Assembly (NCBI RefSeq): GCF_008831285.2
Contig: NC_045139.1
Location: forward strand, 35,621,706 to 35,685,705
Source: Nymphaea colorata
Lineage: Eukaryota; Streptophyta; Magnoliopsida; Nymphaeales; Nymphaeaceae
Length of the DNA stretch: 64,000 nt
Direction of reading: 5' to 3'
Shown here: positions 21,178 to 33,962 of the stretch, piece after piece
How the letters are laid out: each line of letters opens with the position of its first letter
Position numbering within the stretch: the first letter of the stretch is position 1
Position numbers and translations under genes: made by a program
Notes under the pieces: model-generated
What the model was told of the DNA's origin: nothing
Seen by the model: the letters and a program-made list of their open reading frames with translations, nothing else
Database searches by the model: none

Positions 21178-21625
21178 TAGGGGTGAACATGAGCCGAGTC
21201 GAGCCGGAGTTCAGCCATCTTGAGCTTGGCTCGACTAATGAAACCTCGAGCTCGACTCGGCTCGAGAATAGCTCGAGCTCAACTTGGCAGTTACGTGTTG
21301 AGCTCGAGCTCGACTTGATTAAGGCTCAGCAAACTCGTTTGAATAGAATTGATATTCATTGTTGCGTGTTGAGCTCGAGTTCAACTCGATTAAGGCTCGA
21401 CAAACTCGTAAACTCGTTTGAATATATCGACTTAATTAACGCTCGACAAACTCGACTAAGGCTCAAGCTTGGCTTGGCAGTTATGTGTTGAGTTCGAGCT
21501 CAACTCGATTATTTGAACGAGTCGACTCATGAACTCAAGTTCGATTCGTTAAACAAATGACTCGGCTCGAACTCGTTCACGAGCCGAGCTTTAATGAATT
21601 AAGCTCGACTTGTTGTTCACCCCTA
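21178..21625. mobile_element. hAT-like MITE, family 2 (unit II)
   Basis: TAGGGGTGAAC...GTTCACCCCTA, 448 bp, left target duplication CTTTTCAC (21170-21177), right copy decayed to CTTTGCAT. GAGCTCGA-rich, noncoding. The open frame 21183-21491 inside it is composition-driven. Confidence 0.87.
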
Positions 21626-22984
21626 CTTTGCATCCTCACTCACCTCATTATCCACATCACACTCTGTCCTCTCCCTAAGCCTCTGTACCATCGCATCCAC
21701 CATTGATCTTTGCTGCTCCTCTTGCTTGTGACTGTCACCATCGGAGCTCTTTGTCAGGTGATAGCCACCAATTGACACGAGAACCCGGACATGATTGGGA
21801 AACTCCTAACCCAATAATAGACAATGTGAAGATCACTAGGCTTTGGTTCAACTTTTAAAACTTTTACTAGTCCACACTAATGGCAAAATGTTCATTAATT
21901 GAGCACCCAATAGACCTGATATTTGGCCCAGACCTACCTTGATCTCAAATTGAGACCTTGGCCTATGTCACATGAGTGTGGGGTGCGGGTGCAGATACAT
22001 GTGCATATGAAACAATTTTTCAAAAAAAAAAAATTAAGTATGGATGCGGCAATGATGTATATACATGTATATGTATATACGTAATTTATTATATAGTTAT
22101 TAGACTGTTTAATAGCACTATTTGTCTATATTTACATATAATCTTTTATAGTAGAGCTACTTTAGTCAGGTGTACATTTAAAATAATTAGTTCTGACCTG
22201 ATTCAACTGATTGCATAAGATGTGCTGTGTCGTAGAAACTCCACCACATGGCCGCTGTTTAGGAGCACCCATGTGACAAATCCCTCGGTTGGCTGATACA
22301 TCAGCCGACCGTAGCTTCTCAAATAGGGAAACCAAAAGGCTCCCAATAGTCTCAAATGCACACTAATAATGCCAATCTATTTGAGTGTAGAAAGAATTGC
22401 TAGACAAGATAGGTTGTAACATCAAATTTGGTAAGATTCAAAAATTTAGTCAATCTACAGCAAAAAAACATATTATTGATTGTCAATGTAGATAAATAGA
22501 AAACCAAAATCATCTCCTCCTACCTATCACTCATTATCCTCAAATATATATATATATATTCATAATATATGAAAATAAATTAACATATAAAAGGCAATTG
22601 TTCTGATGAAAAAGTAAAGCCTATGAAGTTTCAAATTTTTCGTGCCTATTATTGCTTTATTTGCTGAAATTCTACTTTAATTCTAATGAATCTATACCAT
22701 ATAGAGAAGGCACTATGGCTACAAAATGCAAGTCTAAAGGTCTTTCTTTAGATGATGCAATGAGCTCTTCTTCTAATCGTCTAGTATGAAGAAGTTGTTT
22801 AGTATTAATGAAATTGGTATTATATTGTGGAGTTTGAAGGCTAAAACATAAATGACCTACCAACCTCAAGAATTTTTATACTATTGTTCGCAGAAACATA
22901 AACTGAAGGTACATTCTTGTGCTTGCTAAGTATTGCAGTCTAACTTGAATGCAACTTGGTCATTTTCCTAGTCACATCAAGAAC
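21626..22984. other. Noncoding DNA, module A of unit II
   Basis: Includes the segment at about 21690-22065 that unit I has lost, an (AT)n tract at about 22543-22558, and the truncated right arm of the long inverted repeat (22471-22803). Relative to units I and III a further stretch of about 70 bp (AGAGTTGGAAACTAGCAG region) is missing after 22838. No gene. Confidence 0.5.
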
Positions 22985-23472
22985 TAGTGGCAAAACCATA
23001 TGTGGGTTGGTGTGGGCAACTGCCCTTAAAAATTTTTTTATTTTTTAAAGGAATCTTTAACTAATTATCTTTATATATAGCATAGTCATAGAAAACACAT
23101 TTTTTCGGAAAAAAAATGTTAAAAATGAAAAAAAAACGCAGGTTTCCAGTTTTTTTTTTCACTTTTTTCTTTCTTTTTAGTTTTTTTAACTCCAAACAGC
23201 TTTTTTTTATTTTATTTTTTTAATTGTTGCAAATCTACTTATCTTTTGATGTTTGTGTTATTAGTTTCTCATTTTATTTTATCCACATTTTTAGTTTTTA
23301 AAATTTTTAAAAAATCTACCATATTTTTTTTCTTGTCGTATTATACTTGAGAAAAACCTGACCGATTAAAACTCGAGACGTTATTTGTGACTATAATATA
23401 TAAGTGTTCCACCTAAACATGAGTATTTTTATACGAATGCCTCTCCAGCCGAATTTTCTAGCTCCACCTCTG
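22985..23472. mobile_element. hAT-like MITE, family 3 (unit II)
   Basis: Flanked by TCAAGAAC at 22977-22984 and 23473-23480; interior T/A-rich. Confidence 0.83.
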
Positions 23473-23565
23473 TCAAGAACCCTTCCTTCCTTCCCCAAGC
23501 TGACAAAGTAATGGAATCAATAGTAGCAAAAGTTTGAGAATTGGGATCCAGTGGAAGATCAAATC

Positions 23566-23651
23566 TCCAGTTAGTCTTAAAGATTCAAAATTTCCAGTTA
23601 AGTCTTCATAAAGATTCAAAATTTCCAGTTAAGTCTTTATAAAGATTCAAT
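23566..23651. repeat. 31-bp tandem repeat (unit II)
   Basis: Two full 31-bp units from 23581 and 23612, with partial flanking units, as in unit I. Confidence 0.8.
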
Positions 23652-24312
23652 TTTTCTGTATGCAATTTACCTAAAGCATAAAAGAATGATGAAATGGAAA
23701 GGTCGACTGTGAATCTGCAAGATCAATGTGACTCTCTTTCTCTCTCGTGTGAACGAGAGAAACTAGTGTTTTACACTTTCATTTTACCTTTTTACCCTAA
23801 TTTCAGAAAAAGAAGCTGCCTTTTGTGATTTTCTAATAAGCGCTATCCTTCTCCTAGAAACTCTTAAATAAGGGTTTGAAGTTAATCAACTGAAATTTTG
23901 TTAATATTAACGTCTATCACTAATGCTAAATCACATTATTATCATTTTAGCTACCAATTGTGCTTTCCAAGTTAAGTTGAAAACCCATTCTTTGCCGTTG
24001 CTTGACAGTTTTCAGAAAAGAAGTGTGCACTTTATAGAAAATCACAAGAAGTCGTTACCTTTTCAGAAATTTAATAGAAAAGTAGGGTCAAAAGTGAAAA
24101 GGTTCCCATTGTCTATGAGCTCTTGCTGACACAAGACATTCATCTTTAGTATGTTCACATTTCGTTATCGCCACGGAATTCGTATGATTGGTTTGGCGAT
24201 TGTTATTGCATGAAAAGTATGTTTCTACCTCTTTCTAATTCGTGCCTCCATTATCAAATGTTAGTTTCTAGTTATTTCAAGTAGTTGCGCATGGCTACTT
24301 CCAATCAAAGGG
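23652..24312. other. Noncoding DNA up to the unit II deletion junction
   Basis: Matches 5771-6437 of unit I. Ends at the microhomology junction; the remnant AAAGGGTGAAGCC is the left end of MITE family 4. Confidence 0.5.
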
Positions 24313-24803
24313 TGAAGCCCATACCTAGATAAACCAGAAAATAGTCCACAATCCAGAAACATCAACTTTAAACAATGTTCAGAAAATGATAGTTATAACA
24401 GAATGACTGGGATGGGCATGACTCTATTTGCCCAAAGGAAGATTTCTTTCACCAGAGCTCACCTATATTCTCTTGACAAAACTTCATTGTTCCTAACTTT
24501 TCGAAAAAAAAAGAAAAGAAAAAAGCAAAAAACGTTTAGTATACATATTAGAACCACGCGTTCACATCTAGCATCGGATACCAACAAGGGTACAAGTGGA
24601 TTAAAAGCGCTCTAAAGCAGTAACATATGACAATCATTTCCTATATATTTAAAAGAAAATTGAAATTTCAGAAAACAGGGATCCCAAGAGAAAACACAAA
24701 TAAGGAAGCCTCTAGCCACAGCATCACTTCAACCAATGAAGAACGACCAAATTTCTAGGAAAAACGGGGCAACAGCAAATCGATCATCGAAAAAACCACC
24801 CAC

Positions 24804-25177
24804 CTGCGACCGACGGGCCGTCATACCATCGGAATCATCGGTATCGTTGTCCAGGAATTCATAGTCGGCCTTGTCGTCATCACTAGCCATCGCCGTGTCT
24901 CCGCTGTAGAAATCATCTAAGGATTCCGCCTCTGCTGCATCATGCATATCGTCCTCCGAATCCATATCTCCAAATTAGTGGTTTCCTCTTTCTTTAAATT
25001 AATGAAATTTCCCTTAATCGGAAAATAAAAAAGAGCTAAATCAGCCAAGAAAGGCATCGGAATCCGTAGGAGAGAGCGGGGAAACTTGCAAAACCAAGAG
25101 GATGACGATCGATCAAGCGCAATGTGGAGGAATTCGGCAGAGACAAGACGGAAAACCGAGGAGAGCGAGGGGTTCTC
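24804..25177 (-). pseudogene. ARIADNE-like exon 1 with 5' UTR (copy Q2)
   Basis: ATG at 24965 (minus), 54 codons, open to a CAG/GTGGGTGG donor at 24804. Differs from Q1 by Glu-to-Ala in AEAESLDDF and by a change just inside the intron. The 5' UTR stops at about 25177 exactly as in Q1, so Q1 and Q2 share the same inverted junction. No downstream exons. Confidence 0.75.
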
Positions 25178-25196
25178 TATAACCGAATTCGGCAGA

Positions 25197-25496
25197 CATA
25201 AAAAGTAAAGCTTTGTAAGGGCATAAGAGTCATTGGCAAAAATAACCTGAATCCATGAAGGACTAACTCCCTCCGTGACGTAATCAGTTAATCACCTCAA
25301 GAACAAGCCATACGATTCGTTTTCAGCCACATCGACAAGTTTCAGACATGAGCGTATCAATCGTTGCCCTTGACACTCAAATGCGATCAACGTTTAACCA
25401 GATAGTACGCAACTCCACAGCCACTATCCGAAGCGTAGGGATACGTCAGTAATTTGGGAAAAAATTCTGAGCTCCGTATAAAAGTGGGAGCTTACG
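25197..25496 (+). promoter_or_regulatory. ARI-like promoter driving copy P3
   Basis: Same block as at 17258-17557; TATAAAA at 25477-25483. Confidence 0.65.
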
Positions 25497-25905
25497 TGAG
25501 CCAATGCCAGGGAAGGAGGGGAAGAGAGAGAAGGAAAACCCCTCGCTCTCCTCAGTTTTCCATCTTATCTCTGCCGAATTCCTCCACATTGCTCTTGATC
25601 GATCGTCATCCTCTTGGTTTTTCAAGTTTCCCCGCTCTCTCCTGCAGATTCCAATGCCTTTCTTGGCTGATTTGTCTCTTTTTTATTTTCCGATTAAGGG
25701 AAATTTCATTAATTTAAAGAAAGAGAAAACTACTAGTTTGGAGATGATGGATTCGGAGGACAATATACATGATGCAGCAGAGGAGGAATCCTGAGATGAT
25801 TTCTACAGCGGAGACCCGGCGATGGCTAGCGATGACGACGAGGCCGACTATGAGTTCCTGGACAACGATACCGATGAATCCCCAAAAATAGTACACAAAA
25901 GGTGA
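25497..25905 (+). pseudogene. ARIADNE-like 5' UTR and broken exon 1 (copy P3)
   Basis: ATG 25747, MDSEDNIHDAAEEES, TGA at 25792-25794, terminal frame end 25903-25905. Private change Asp to Asn in the sixth residue. Otherwise as P2. Confidence 0.75.
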
Positions 25906-26189
25906 ATTATTTTGTATAGTTGAAGAACTTGAACAAGGTTTTGTATAGTTGAACTTATGAATAGTTTTTGCAAAAGAAAATTACAATAAAGAACATGTGA
26001 TGACTCCTTTAACGAGTATGCACTTTAAACAATCTTGATTTTGGAATCCCCTGTAAGTTTTAGTATTGCAATTCATTCAAAAGAAAATATATCAGGCCAT
26101 TCTAGAACTAACCGAATCCTTGAGTTATTTCAACTGCCGTTATCATAATTATGTTTATCTAAATTGAATATTTTGACAAGAAGCAAACA

Positions 26190-27255
26190 GCTTCACCATG
26201 GAGCCAATTGTTGTTGATAAAAAAAAACAATTGAATGAATAAATACGAATAAAAACATACTTGCTAGAATAAATGATACGCTATCAAAAGTCAAGCTTCA
26301 TTGAAATCCTGCCATTTCACACATAGGAGAAACAACAAGTTTAAATACATATAGGAGAAACAATAAGTTTAATTACATATCATGTATCTTCTGCAGATAG
26401 TACAATTGAAGCAAAGAAAAACCATTGATATTGATCTTGCTGTGTACTATAACAGATTTTACTAAATGCTTGTGCTGTACTTGTTTTGCATCCAAAACAT
26501 AAGCAAATTTCAACTTAGCTAATGATTCATTTTATCAAGCAAAATATCAAATATTGGAAACAAATAAATCGAAGAACGGCTAAGCAGGACGTAGACATAC
26601 TGTAGTGCTAGCGTTTTGGTAAATGTTTTCATGAGAGTTGGTTCTTTATGTCGTTTAAACAAAAAGACTTTTTAATTTTGTAAAAAATTGTGACTTCATT
26701 TACATGGAATAAAAGTTCTTAAATAAAACAAAAAATCAGCCACTTATTTATTTTATGCATAGATGATACCTAGTTTTAAAAGCTTTTCTAAAGCTTGAAT
26801 ACATTGTGGCGTCCATTGAAAAGGCAAAAGAAAACTTGCCTAGACAATTCATGAAATAAGAACATCAAAGTTTTAAGAAAAATATATAAGTGAAAAAAAA
26901 AAGACAAATCAATTTACAATGTACAAAAATTTGGCACTTTATGGCATTTAGAACAACTTCTTCATACTAGATAATTAGAAGAAGAGCTGACTGTCTTATG
27001 CAAAGAAGGGCTTTGCACTTGTATTTTATAGCCATGGTACCAGCTCCATATGGCAACTATAGATTCATTAGAATTTAAGTGGAATATCAGCAAATCAAGC
27101 AATTATAGGTACGAAAAATAAAAAATTTATAATCTTTACTTTTTCAGCAGAACAATTTCTTTTTATAAGTGAATTTATTTTCATACGTTATCGAAAAAGA
27201 TGTGATAGGTAGGAAGAGATGGCTTCATTTTTCTATTTATCTTCATTATCAATGG
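26190..27255. repeat. Long inverted repeat, left arm (unit III)
   Basis: Reverse complement of the truncated right arm at about 30401-30730. Noncoding. Confidence 0.55.
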
Positions 27256-27643
27256 AAGAACATGTTTTTTGCAATTGATTGGCCAAATCTTTGAATCTTA
27301 CAAAGTCAAATGATGCTACAACCCATCTTGTCTAGTAATTCTTTCTACACTTAAAGAGATTGGCATTAACAGCGGGCAATCATTTTTATTTTCCAGTAAT
27401 TATTTTCATACTCTTCTGTAATTTGGATCTGATCTTCACTGGATTGTTACCTTCATTAGGATTGAAATCATCGGCTGAGCCCCACCAACAAGGCCTTGCA
27501 AGGATAACCACTATAAGAAAAGCTCATGTCCAACTACATAAAATCACAAAGCTGCAGAAAGAAACAAGCACCAATTTGCATGTGATCAACGTTAGATGAA
27601 GGCAAGATCAAGTTTTTTGTCAATGCATATGTTCCATTTTCTG

Positions 27644-28101
27644 TAGGGCTGCACACGAGCCGAGTCGAGCCTGAGCTTGGCCAGCTCCACTCGGCTCAAA
27701 AAACTCAAGCTCGATCTCAGCTCGAACTTGAGTAGAGCTTTTTATAACAAGCTCGAGCTCGACTCTACTGCACAAAATCGAGCTTGAACTTGACTTGTTT
27801 AATCCATTTAGGTCATTTAGACATTAGCTCGTTCAGCATTAACCTGTGTAAGCATTAATTCGTTTAACTCGTGTAAGCGTTTAACTCATGTAACTTGTGA
27901 AACCGTTTTTGATAATATTATATAGAGTACCAGTTCGTGAGTGGAGTTGAGTTCCTGAAACTCAAACTCGACTCGTTTATCGTTTTGGGTATCTTTGTAA
28001 GCTCGAACTCGACTTGTTTATAAACGAGTGGAGCACGAGCCAAGTTTTTCCGAGCATGTTCGAGTCAAGCCCGAGTTGGCTCGGCTCGTTGTGCAGCCTT
28101 A
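27644..28101. mobile_element. hAT-like MITE, family 1 (unit III)
   Basis: TAGGGCTGCACA...TGTGCAGCCTTA, 458 bp; it lost about 34 bp from the TAACTCGTGTAAGCG repeats near 27860. Left target duplication reads ATTTTCTG, right ATTTTCAT. Confidence 0.86.
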
Positions 28102-28371
28102 ATTTTCATCATTCATGGATGATAAGCTAATTTACAAGGTCCATCTCCCACCGTGCCTCTTGCAGAAAAGGATTCGGTGTTGAAGGAGGTCTAATTAGCA
28201 TATCTTATCAGCTTCAAAAGAATGGTATATCCAAGCTTGCAGCATATAACATTTGCAGCATATAACTTTTTACTGCATGGAGGAGAAACAAAGGCAAATA
28301 GGTGCATGGGGACCAGTTGGTGCAGTTGCAGTACTTGACGTATGTTCAAGGGTGCCCACTTGCATGGGCTA

Positions 28372-28666
28372 TAGAGATGCCAATAGATCATGTTAGAATT
28401 TGGTGTACTCTTATATTCACATATTCGCTGAATCCAAATGAAGAAAAATCGTAACTGAATCTCGATTTCACAATCCACTAAATCTGATCTAAATCCAAGT
28501 TCGATCGAATATTGAAGCATATCAGAATCCAAATATGATCAGATGTCATTTCTTAAGCTCAAATTCGATCCAATTTCTTAATCGGATATTAATTTTTCCA
28601 TATCCGATTTTTTTTTCGGGATGGTTCGATTGGATACCCAATCCAAATTGTATATTGCCATCCCTA
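28372..28666. mobile_element. ATCCGAAT-rich MITE (unit III)
   Basis: Same boundaries as in unit I: TAGAGATGCCAATA...TATTGCCATCCCTA. Confidence 0.6.
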
Positions 28667-29103
28667 CCATGCTAACATACGGATGGAAAGCATGGGCCTT
28701 GGCTCTTTCCACTCAAGATGTGTGCTTTTGGATGGATGCAGACAACTGGCGTCTCCTCTACAAACAAAACATGCACCTTTGGGCAGTCTTTGAGGTCCGA
28801 CTTTTTGTTTCCATCCACATTATCCACTCAAGATGTTCTTTCATCTCCTATATTTCTTGTAGATTCCTAAGGTTGTGTTTGTTTCTGCAGATCTTAGTTC
28901 CACAGACTTGAGGTTAGGCAACACCCTCTTAAGTCCATGGTTTTTAATATGTAGCATGGATTCCTGAGATCCTTAGTTTAAACAAACTCAGGATCTTCCA
29001 AATCACACTTCCAATGCAGTTTCATATTTAAGATCTGATACTATCAAATGCAACCTTAATGATTCATTTGCATATTCAAGGAGTCCCCCATCCATCTTTT
29101 CAC

Positions 29104-29553
29104 TAGGGGTGAACATGAGCCGAGTCGAGCTGGAGTTCAGCCATCTTGAGCTTGGCTCGACTAATGAAACCTCGAGCTCGACTCGGCTCGAGAATAGCTC
29201 GAGCTCAACTTGGCAGTTGCGTGTTGAGCTCGAGGTCGACTTGATTAAGGCTCAACAAACTCGTTTGAATAGAATTGATATTCATTGTTGCGTGTTGAGC
29301 TCCAGTTCAACTCGATTAAGGCTCGACAAACTCGTAAACTCGTTTGAATATATCGACTTAATTAAGTCTCCACAAACTCTCGACTAAGGCTCAAGCTCGG
29401 CTTGGCAGTTATGTGTTGAGTTCGAACTCAACTCGATTATTTGAACGAGTCGACTCATGAACTCGAGTTCGATTCGTTAAACAAATGATTCGGCTCGAAC
29501 TCGTTCACGAGCCGAGCTTTAATGAATTAAGCTCGACTTGTTGTTCACCCCTA
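29104..29553. mobile_element. hAT-like MITE, family 2 (unit III)
   Basis: TAGGGGTGAAC...GTTCACCCCTA, 450 bp, left duplication CTTTTCAC (29096-29103), right CTTTGCAC (29554-29561). Confidence 0.87.
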
Positions 29554-30973
29554 CTTTGCACCCTCACTCACCTCATTATCCACATCACACTCTGTCCTCT
29601 CTCTAAATCTCTGTACCATCGCATCCACCATTGATCTTTGCTGCTCCTCTTGCTTGTGACTGTCACCATCGGAGCTCTTTGTCAGGTGATAGACACCACT
29701 TGACACGAGAACCCAGACATGATTGGGAAACTCCTAACCCAATAATAGACAATGTGAAGATCACTAGGCTTTGGTTCAACTTTTAAAACTTTTACTAGTC
29801 CACACTAATGGCAAAATGTTCATTAATTGAGCCCCCAATAGACCCGATATTTGGCCCAGCCCTACCTTGATCTCAAATTGAGACCTTGGCCAATGTCACA
29901 TGAGTGTGGGGTGCGGGTGCAGATACATGTGCATATGAAACAATTTTTCAAAAAAAAAAAAATTAAGTATGGATGCGGCAATGATGTATATACATGTATA
30001 TGTATATATGTAATTTATTATATAGTTATTAGACTGTTTAATAGCACTATTTGTCTATATTTACATATAATCTTTTATAGTAGAGCTACTTTAGTCAGGT
30101 GTACATTTAAAATAATTAGTTCTGACCTGATTCAACTGATTGCATAAGATGTGCTGTGTCGTAGAAACTCCACCACATGGCCGCTGTTTAGGAGCACCCA
30201 TGTGACAAAGCCCTCGGTTGGCTGATACATCAGCCGACCGTACCTTCTCAAATAGGGAAACCAAAAGGCTCCCAATAGTCTCAAATGCACACTAATAATG
30301 CCAATCTATTTGAGTGTAGAAAGAATTGCTAGACAAGATAGGTTGTAACATCAAATTTGGTAAGATTCAAAAATTTAGTCAATCAACAGCAAAAAAACAT
30401 ATTATTCATTGTCAATGTAGATAAATAGAAAACCAAAATCATCTCCTCCTACCTATCACACATTATCCTCAAATATATATATATATATATTCATAATATA
30501 TGAAAATAAATTAACTTATAAAAGGCAATTGTTCTGATGAAAAAGTAAAGCCTATGAAGTTTCAAATTTTTCGTGCCTATTATTGCTTTATTTGATGAAT
30601 TTCTACTTTAATTCTAATGAATCTATACCATATAGAGAAGGCACTATGGCTATAAAACGCAAGTCTAAAGGTCTTTCTTTAGATGATGCAATGAGCTCTT
30701 CTTCTAATCGTCTAGTATGAAGAAGTTGTTTAGTATTAATGAAATTGGTATTATATTGTGGAGTTTGAAGAGTTGGAAACTAGCAGTTAAGGTGGATGAT
30801 AAATTTAGGGCAATATATAAGAGAAAAAGGCTAAAACATAAATGACCTCCAACCTCAAGAATTTTTATACTATTGTTCGCAGAAACATAAACTGAAGGTA
30901 CATTCTTGTGCTTGCTAAGTATTGCAGTCTAACTTGAATGCAACTTGGTCGTTTTCCTAGTCACATCAAGAAC
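29554..30973. other. Noncoding DNA, module A of unit III
   Basis: Keeps the segment lost in unit I (about 29607-29990). Contains an (AT)n tract at about 30473-30490 and the truncated right arm (30401-30730). The open frame 29851-30147 has no domain. Confidence 0.5.
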
Positions 30974-31459
30974 TAGTGGCAAAACCATATGTGGGTTGGT
31001 GTGGGCAACTGCCCTTAAAATTTTTTTATTTTTAAAAGGCATCTTTAACTAATTATCTTTATATATAGCATAGTCATAGAAAACACATTTTTTCGGAAAA
31101 AAAATGTTAAAAATGAAAAAAAAAAACGCAGGTTTCCAGTTCTTTTTTCACTTTTTTCTTTCTTTTTAGTTTTTTTAATTCCAAGCAGCTTTTTTTTATT
31201 TTTTTTTAAATTGTTGTAAATCTACTTATCTTTTGATGTTTGTGTTATTAGTTTCTCATTTTATTTTTTCCACATTTTTAGTTTTTAAAAATTTTAAAAA
31301 ATTTACCATATTTTTTTTCTTGTCGTATTATACTCGAGAAAAACCTGACCGATTAAAACTCGAGACGTTATTTGCGACTATAATATATAAATGTTCCACC
31401 TAAACATGAGTATTTTTATACGAATGCCTCTCCAGCCGAATTTTCTAGTTCCGACACTG
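30974..31459. mobile_element. hAT-like MITE, family 3 (unit III)
   Basis: Flanked by TCAAGAAC at 30966-30973 and 31460-31467. Confidence 0.83.
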
Positions 31460-31552
31460 TCAAGAACCCTTCCTTCCTTCCCCAAGCTGACAAAGTAATG
31501 GAATCAATAGTAGCAAAAGTTTAAGAATTGGGATCCAGTGGAAGATCAAATC

Positions 31553-31638
31553 TCCAGTTAGTCTTAAAGATTCAAAATTTCCAGTTAAGTCTTCATAAAG
31601 ATTCAAAATTTCCAGTTAAGTCTTTATAAAGATTCAAT
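31553..31638. repeat. 31-bp tandem repeat (unit III)
   Basis: Full units from 31568 and 31599 with partial units on both sides. Confidence 0.8.
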
Positions 31639-32294
31639 TTTTCTGTATGCAATTTACCTAAAAGCAGAAAAGAATGATGAAATGGAAAGGTGGACAGTGA
31701 ATCTGCAAGATCCATGTGACTCTCTTTCTCTCTCGTGTGAACGAGAGAAACTAGTGTTTTATACTTTCATTTTACCTTTTTACCCTAATTTCAGAAAAAG
31801 AAACTGCCTTTTGTGATTTTCTAATAAGCGCTATCCTTCTCCTAGAAACTCTTAAATAAGGGTTTGAAGTTAATCAACTGCAATTTTGTTAATATTAACG
31901 TCTATCACTAATGCTAGATCACATTATTATCGTTTTAGCTACCAATTGTGCTTTCCATGTTAAGTTGAAAACCCATTCTTTGCCGTTGCTTGACAGTTTT
32001 CAGAAAAGAAGTGTGCACTTTATATAAAATCACAAGAAGTCGTTACATTTTCAGAAATTTAATAGAAAAGTTGGTTCAAAAGTGAAAAGGTTCCCATTGT
32101 CTATGAGCTCTTGCTGACACAAGACGTTGATCTTTAGTATGTTCACATTTCGTTATCGCCACGGAATTCGTATGATTGGTTTGGCGATTGTTATTGCATG
32201 AAAAGTATGTTTCTACCTCTTTCTAATTCGTGCCTCCATTATCAAATGTTAGTTTCTAGTTATTTCAAGTAGTTGCGCGCGGCTACTTCCAATC

Positions 32295-32474
32295 AAGGGT
32301 GAAGCCAAAAAAATTTCATGAAGGGGACCGAATTAAAGTTTTTAAATTTTGATTAGGCCCAAAATATCAATTTTCAGATTTTTTAAATAAAACAAGTGAA
32401 TATTTTTAAAATTTACATATAAATAAAAAAATTGAAGTGGGCCAAGGTCCAAGTGGACCCTACCTTGGCTCCAC
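32295..32474. mobile_element. Short MITE, family 4 (unit III)
   Basis: Flanked by TTCCAATC (32287-32294) and TTCCAATA (32475-32482). Confidence 0.58.
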
Positions 32475-32838
32475 TTCCAATACAATCCCATAAAGCTGCA
32501 GAATCTTGTTCATGCTTATGCCTAAATGAATGTGATTTCAGATCGACCAATGCTAATCTTTCAGCAAAATTGTTTTGCCGAATGGAGGGTTAAGGCTGTC
32601 TATAGGTCGAGTCGACCTCAAGCTAAGCAAGATTGAGTTAAACCCCAATGGCGGAACCACTTTGTGGCTGCTGTAGTCAATTGCCTACACCAGCCCATAA
32701 AATTTGTTTTATTTATACTTATGAACTTCACTAATTTTTACTTTTTATGATTGCCCATTAAAATTTGAAATTTAAACGTAATAGCGTCCGTTAACTAGAA
32801 ATTTCTGGCTCCATCACTGGATTGAGACAACTCTTTAC

Positions 32839-33294
32839 TGTATGGATCATTTGGTGGGCCGACATATGTCTATGAAGAATTTCAGACATTATGGCTGTCT
32901 TAATGTAAATATCCGCTTAAGTGATTGCATTTTGGGATATTACGTCATTTTAGATTGTATGAGGTAATTTTGAAATGTATAAATATCTGTACGCAATTAC
33001 GGACTCTTTGATGGGTTGAATCCGTAATTGCCCTTAATATAAAATGGTAGTGGTCCCTGGGGTCGTGGAATGGTTGCTTGAAACGTTGGTTTCTAGGGTT
33101 GTCTCTTCCTTATCTGAGAGCGACCTCACGCGCGTCGCAAAGACTCTGGAAGATTCTGCCGCGATCTACCGTCCAGTTCTTCAGATGGATTCAGATACGC
33201 TTCCGCTACAGTTAAGTTTTTTGGTTTCAATGATTTAGCATTAACATGAACCTCTTTAGGGCATATTGTTTTTGTATATGCAAATCTCCCAACA
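32839..33294 (+). repeat. 5' LTR of Copia-1b
   Basis: 456 bp, TGTATGGATC...CTCCCAACA; about 15 differences from the 5' LTR at 6980 by manual count. The 64-codon frame after the TATA box is open (33044-33238). Confidence 0.93.
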
Positions 33295-33419
33295 ATTTGT
33301 ATCAGAGCCCTGTGTTCATTGTTAAATCGTTGATCTTTAGATGTATTTTTGCGCAATCTTCCCTTTCGGATGTTCCCTATCTTTGGCTGCATGTTTTTTC
33401 AAAAAAAAAAAAAAAAACT

Positions 33420-33962
33420 TTGGGCGTGGTCGAGCAACGGAAGCCATCGGGCTTCCGTTGCAGCCACCTAAGGAAGGGAAAGGGAAGGCGATGGAAGGCG
33501 TTGGCCTTCTGTTGATGGGCGACGGCAGGGAAGGGAGGCCACCGACGTGTTCACCATCACCGGACGGCACCGTGCGACCCACCCAAGTCATTCGGAGCCC
33601 TGCCGATGCAGATCTTACGTTTGGAGCTTGGTTGACTGAGCGGCAGTCTCGCTGCAAGAAACCGTGCGGGCGGCGAGGGTCAATGGCCGGGGCCGACCGT
33701 TATGGCAGCACGGCGGACAACGACCGCCGGTTCGGGCGACGGCTGGTGCCCACCCACCTCCGTCCCGCCCGTTTTCTCTTTGGGATTCTGAAGGAACTGG
33801 CAGAGGAGCAGGAGAAAGGGCTTCACCCACCTCCGTCCGGCCACGTCCAGCCTCGCCGAGGAGTTCACCATCGCCGGACGGCACCGTGCGAAGCACTGGT
33901 GCCCACCCGCAGCCCGCCGGTGGCTTCTGGCAGCCGCTTCAGCCGCCCAAATCCTTGAAACC
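33420..33962 (+). other. GC-rich leader of Copia-1b
   Basis: Counterpart of 7560-8105. The long frame 33341-33958 differs in length and composition from its counterpart in Copia-1a (7603-8103) because of upstream indels, which argues against protein-level constraint. Confidence 0.6.

Larger units (their letters stand above)
17258..25177. repeat. Tandem unit II (deletion derivative)
   Basis: Contains P2, module A to about 24312, then jumps to the end of module B and Q2. Compared with units I and III it lacks about 10 kb: the end of A, Copia-1 and almost all of B. The junction at 24313-24319 (TGAAGCC) is common to both parental sequences (GGGTGAAGCCAAAA in A3 and AATGAAGCCCATAC in B). Unit period is therefore 7.9 kb here versus 17.6 kb for unit I. 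Confidence 0.9.

Noticed and set aside
21183-21491. 102-codon frame MNMSRVEPEFSHLEL... (also 29109-29387, 57280-57519)
   Set aside because: It lies inside MITE family 2 and is produced by the GAGCTCGA repeat; frame length varies between copies.
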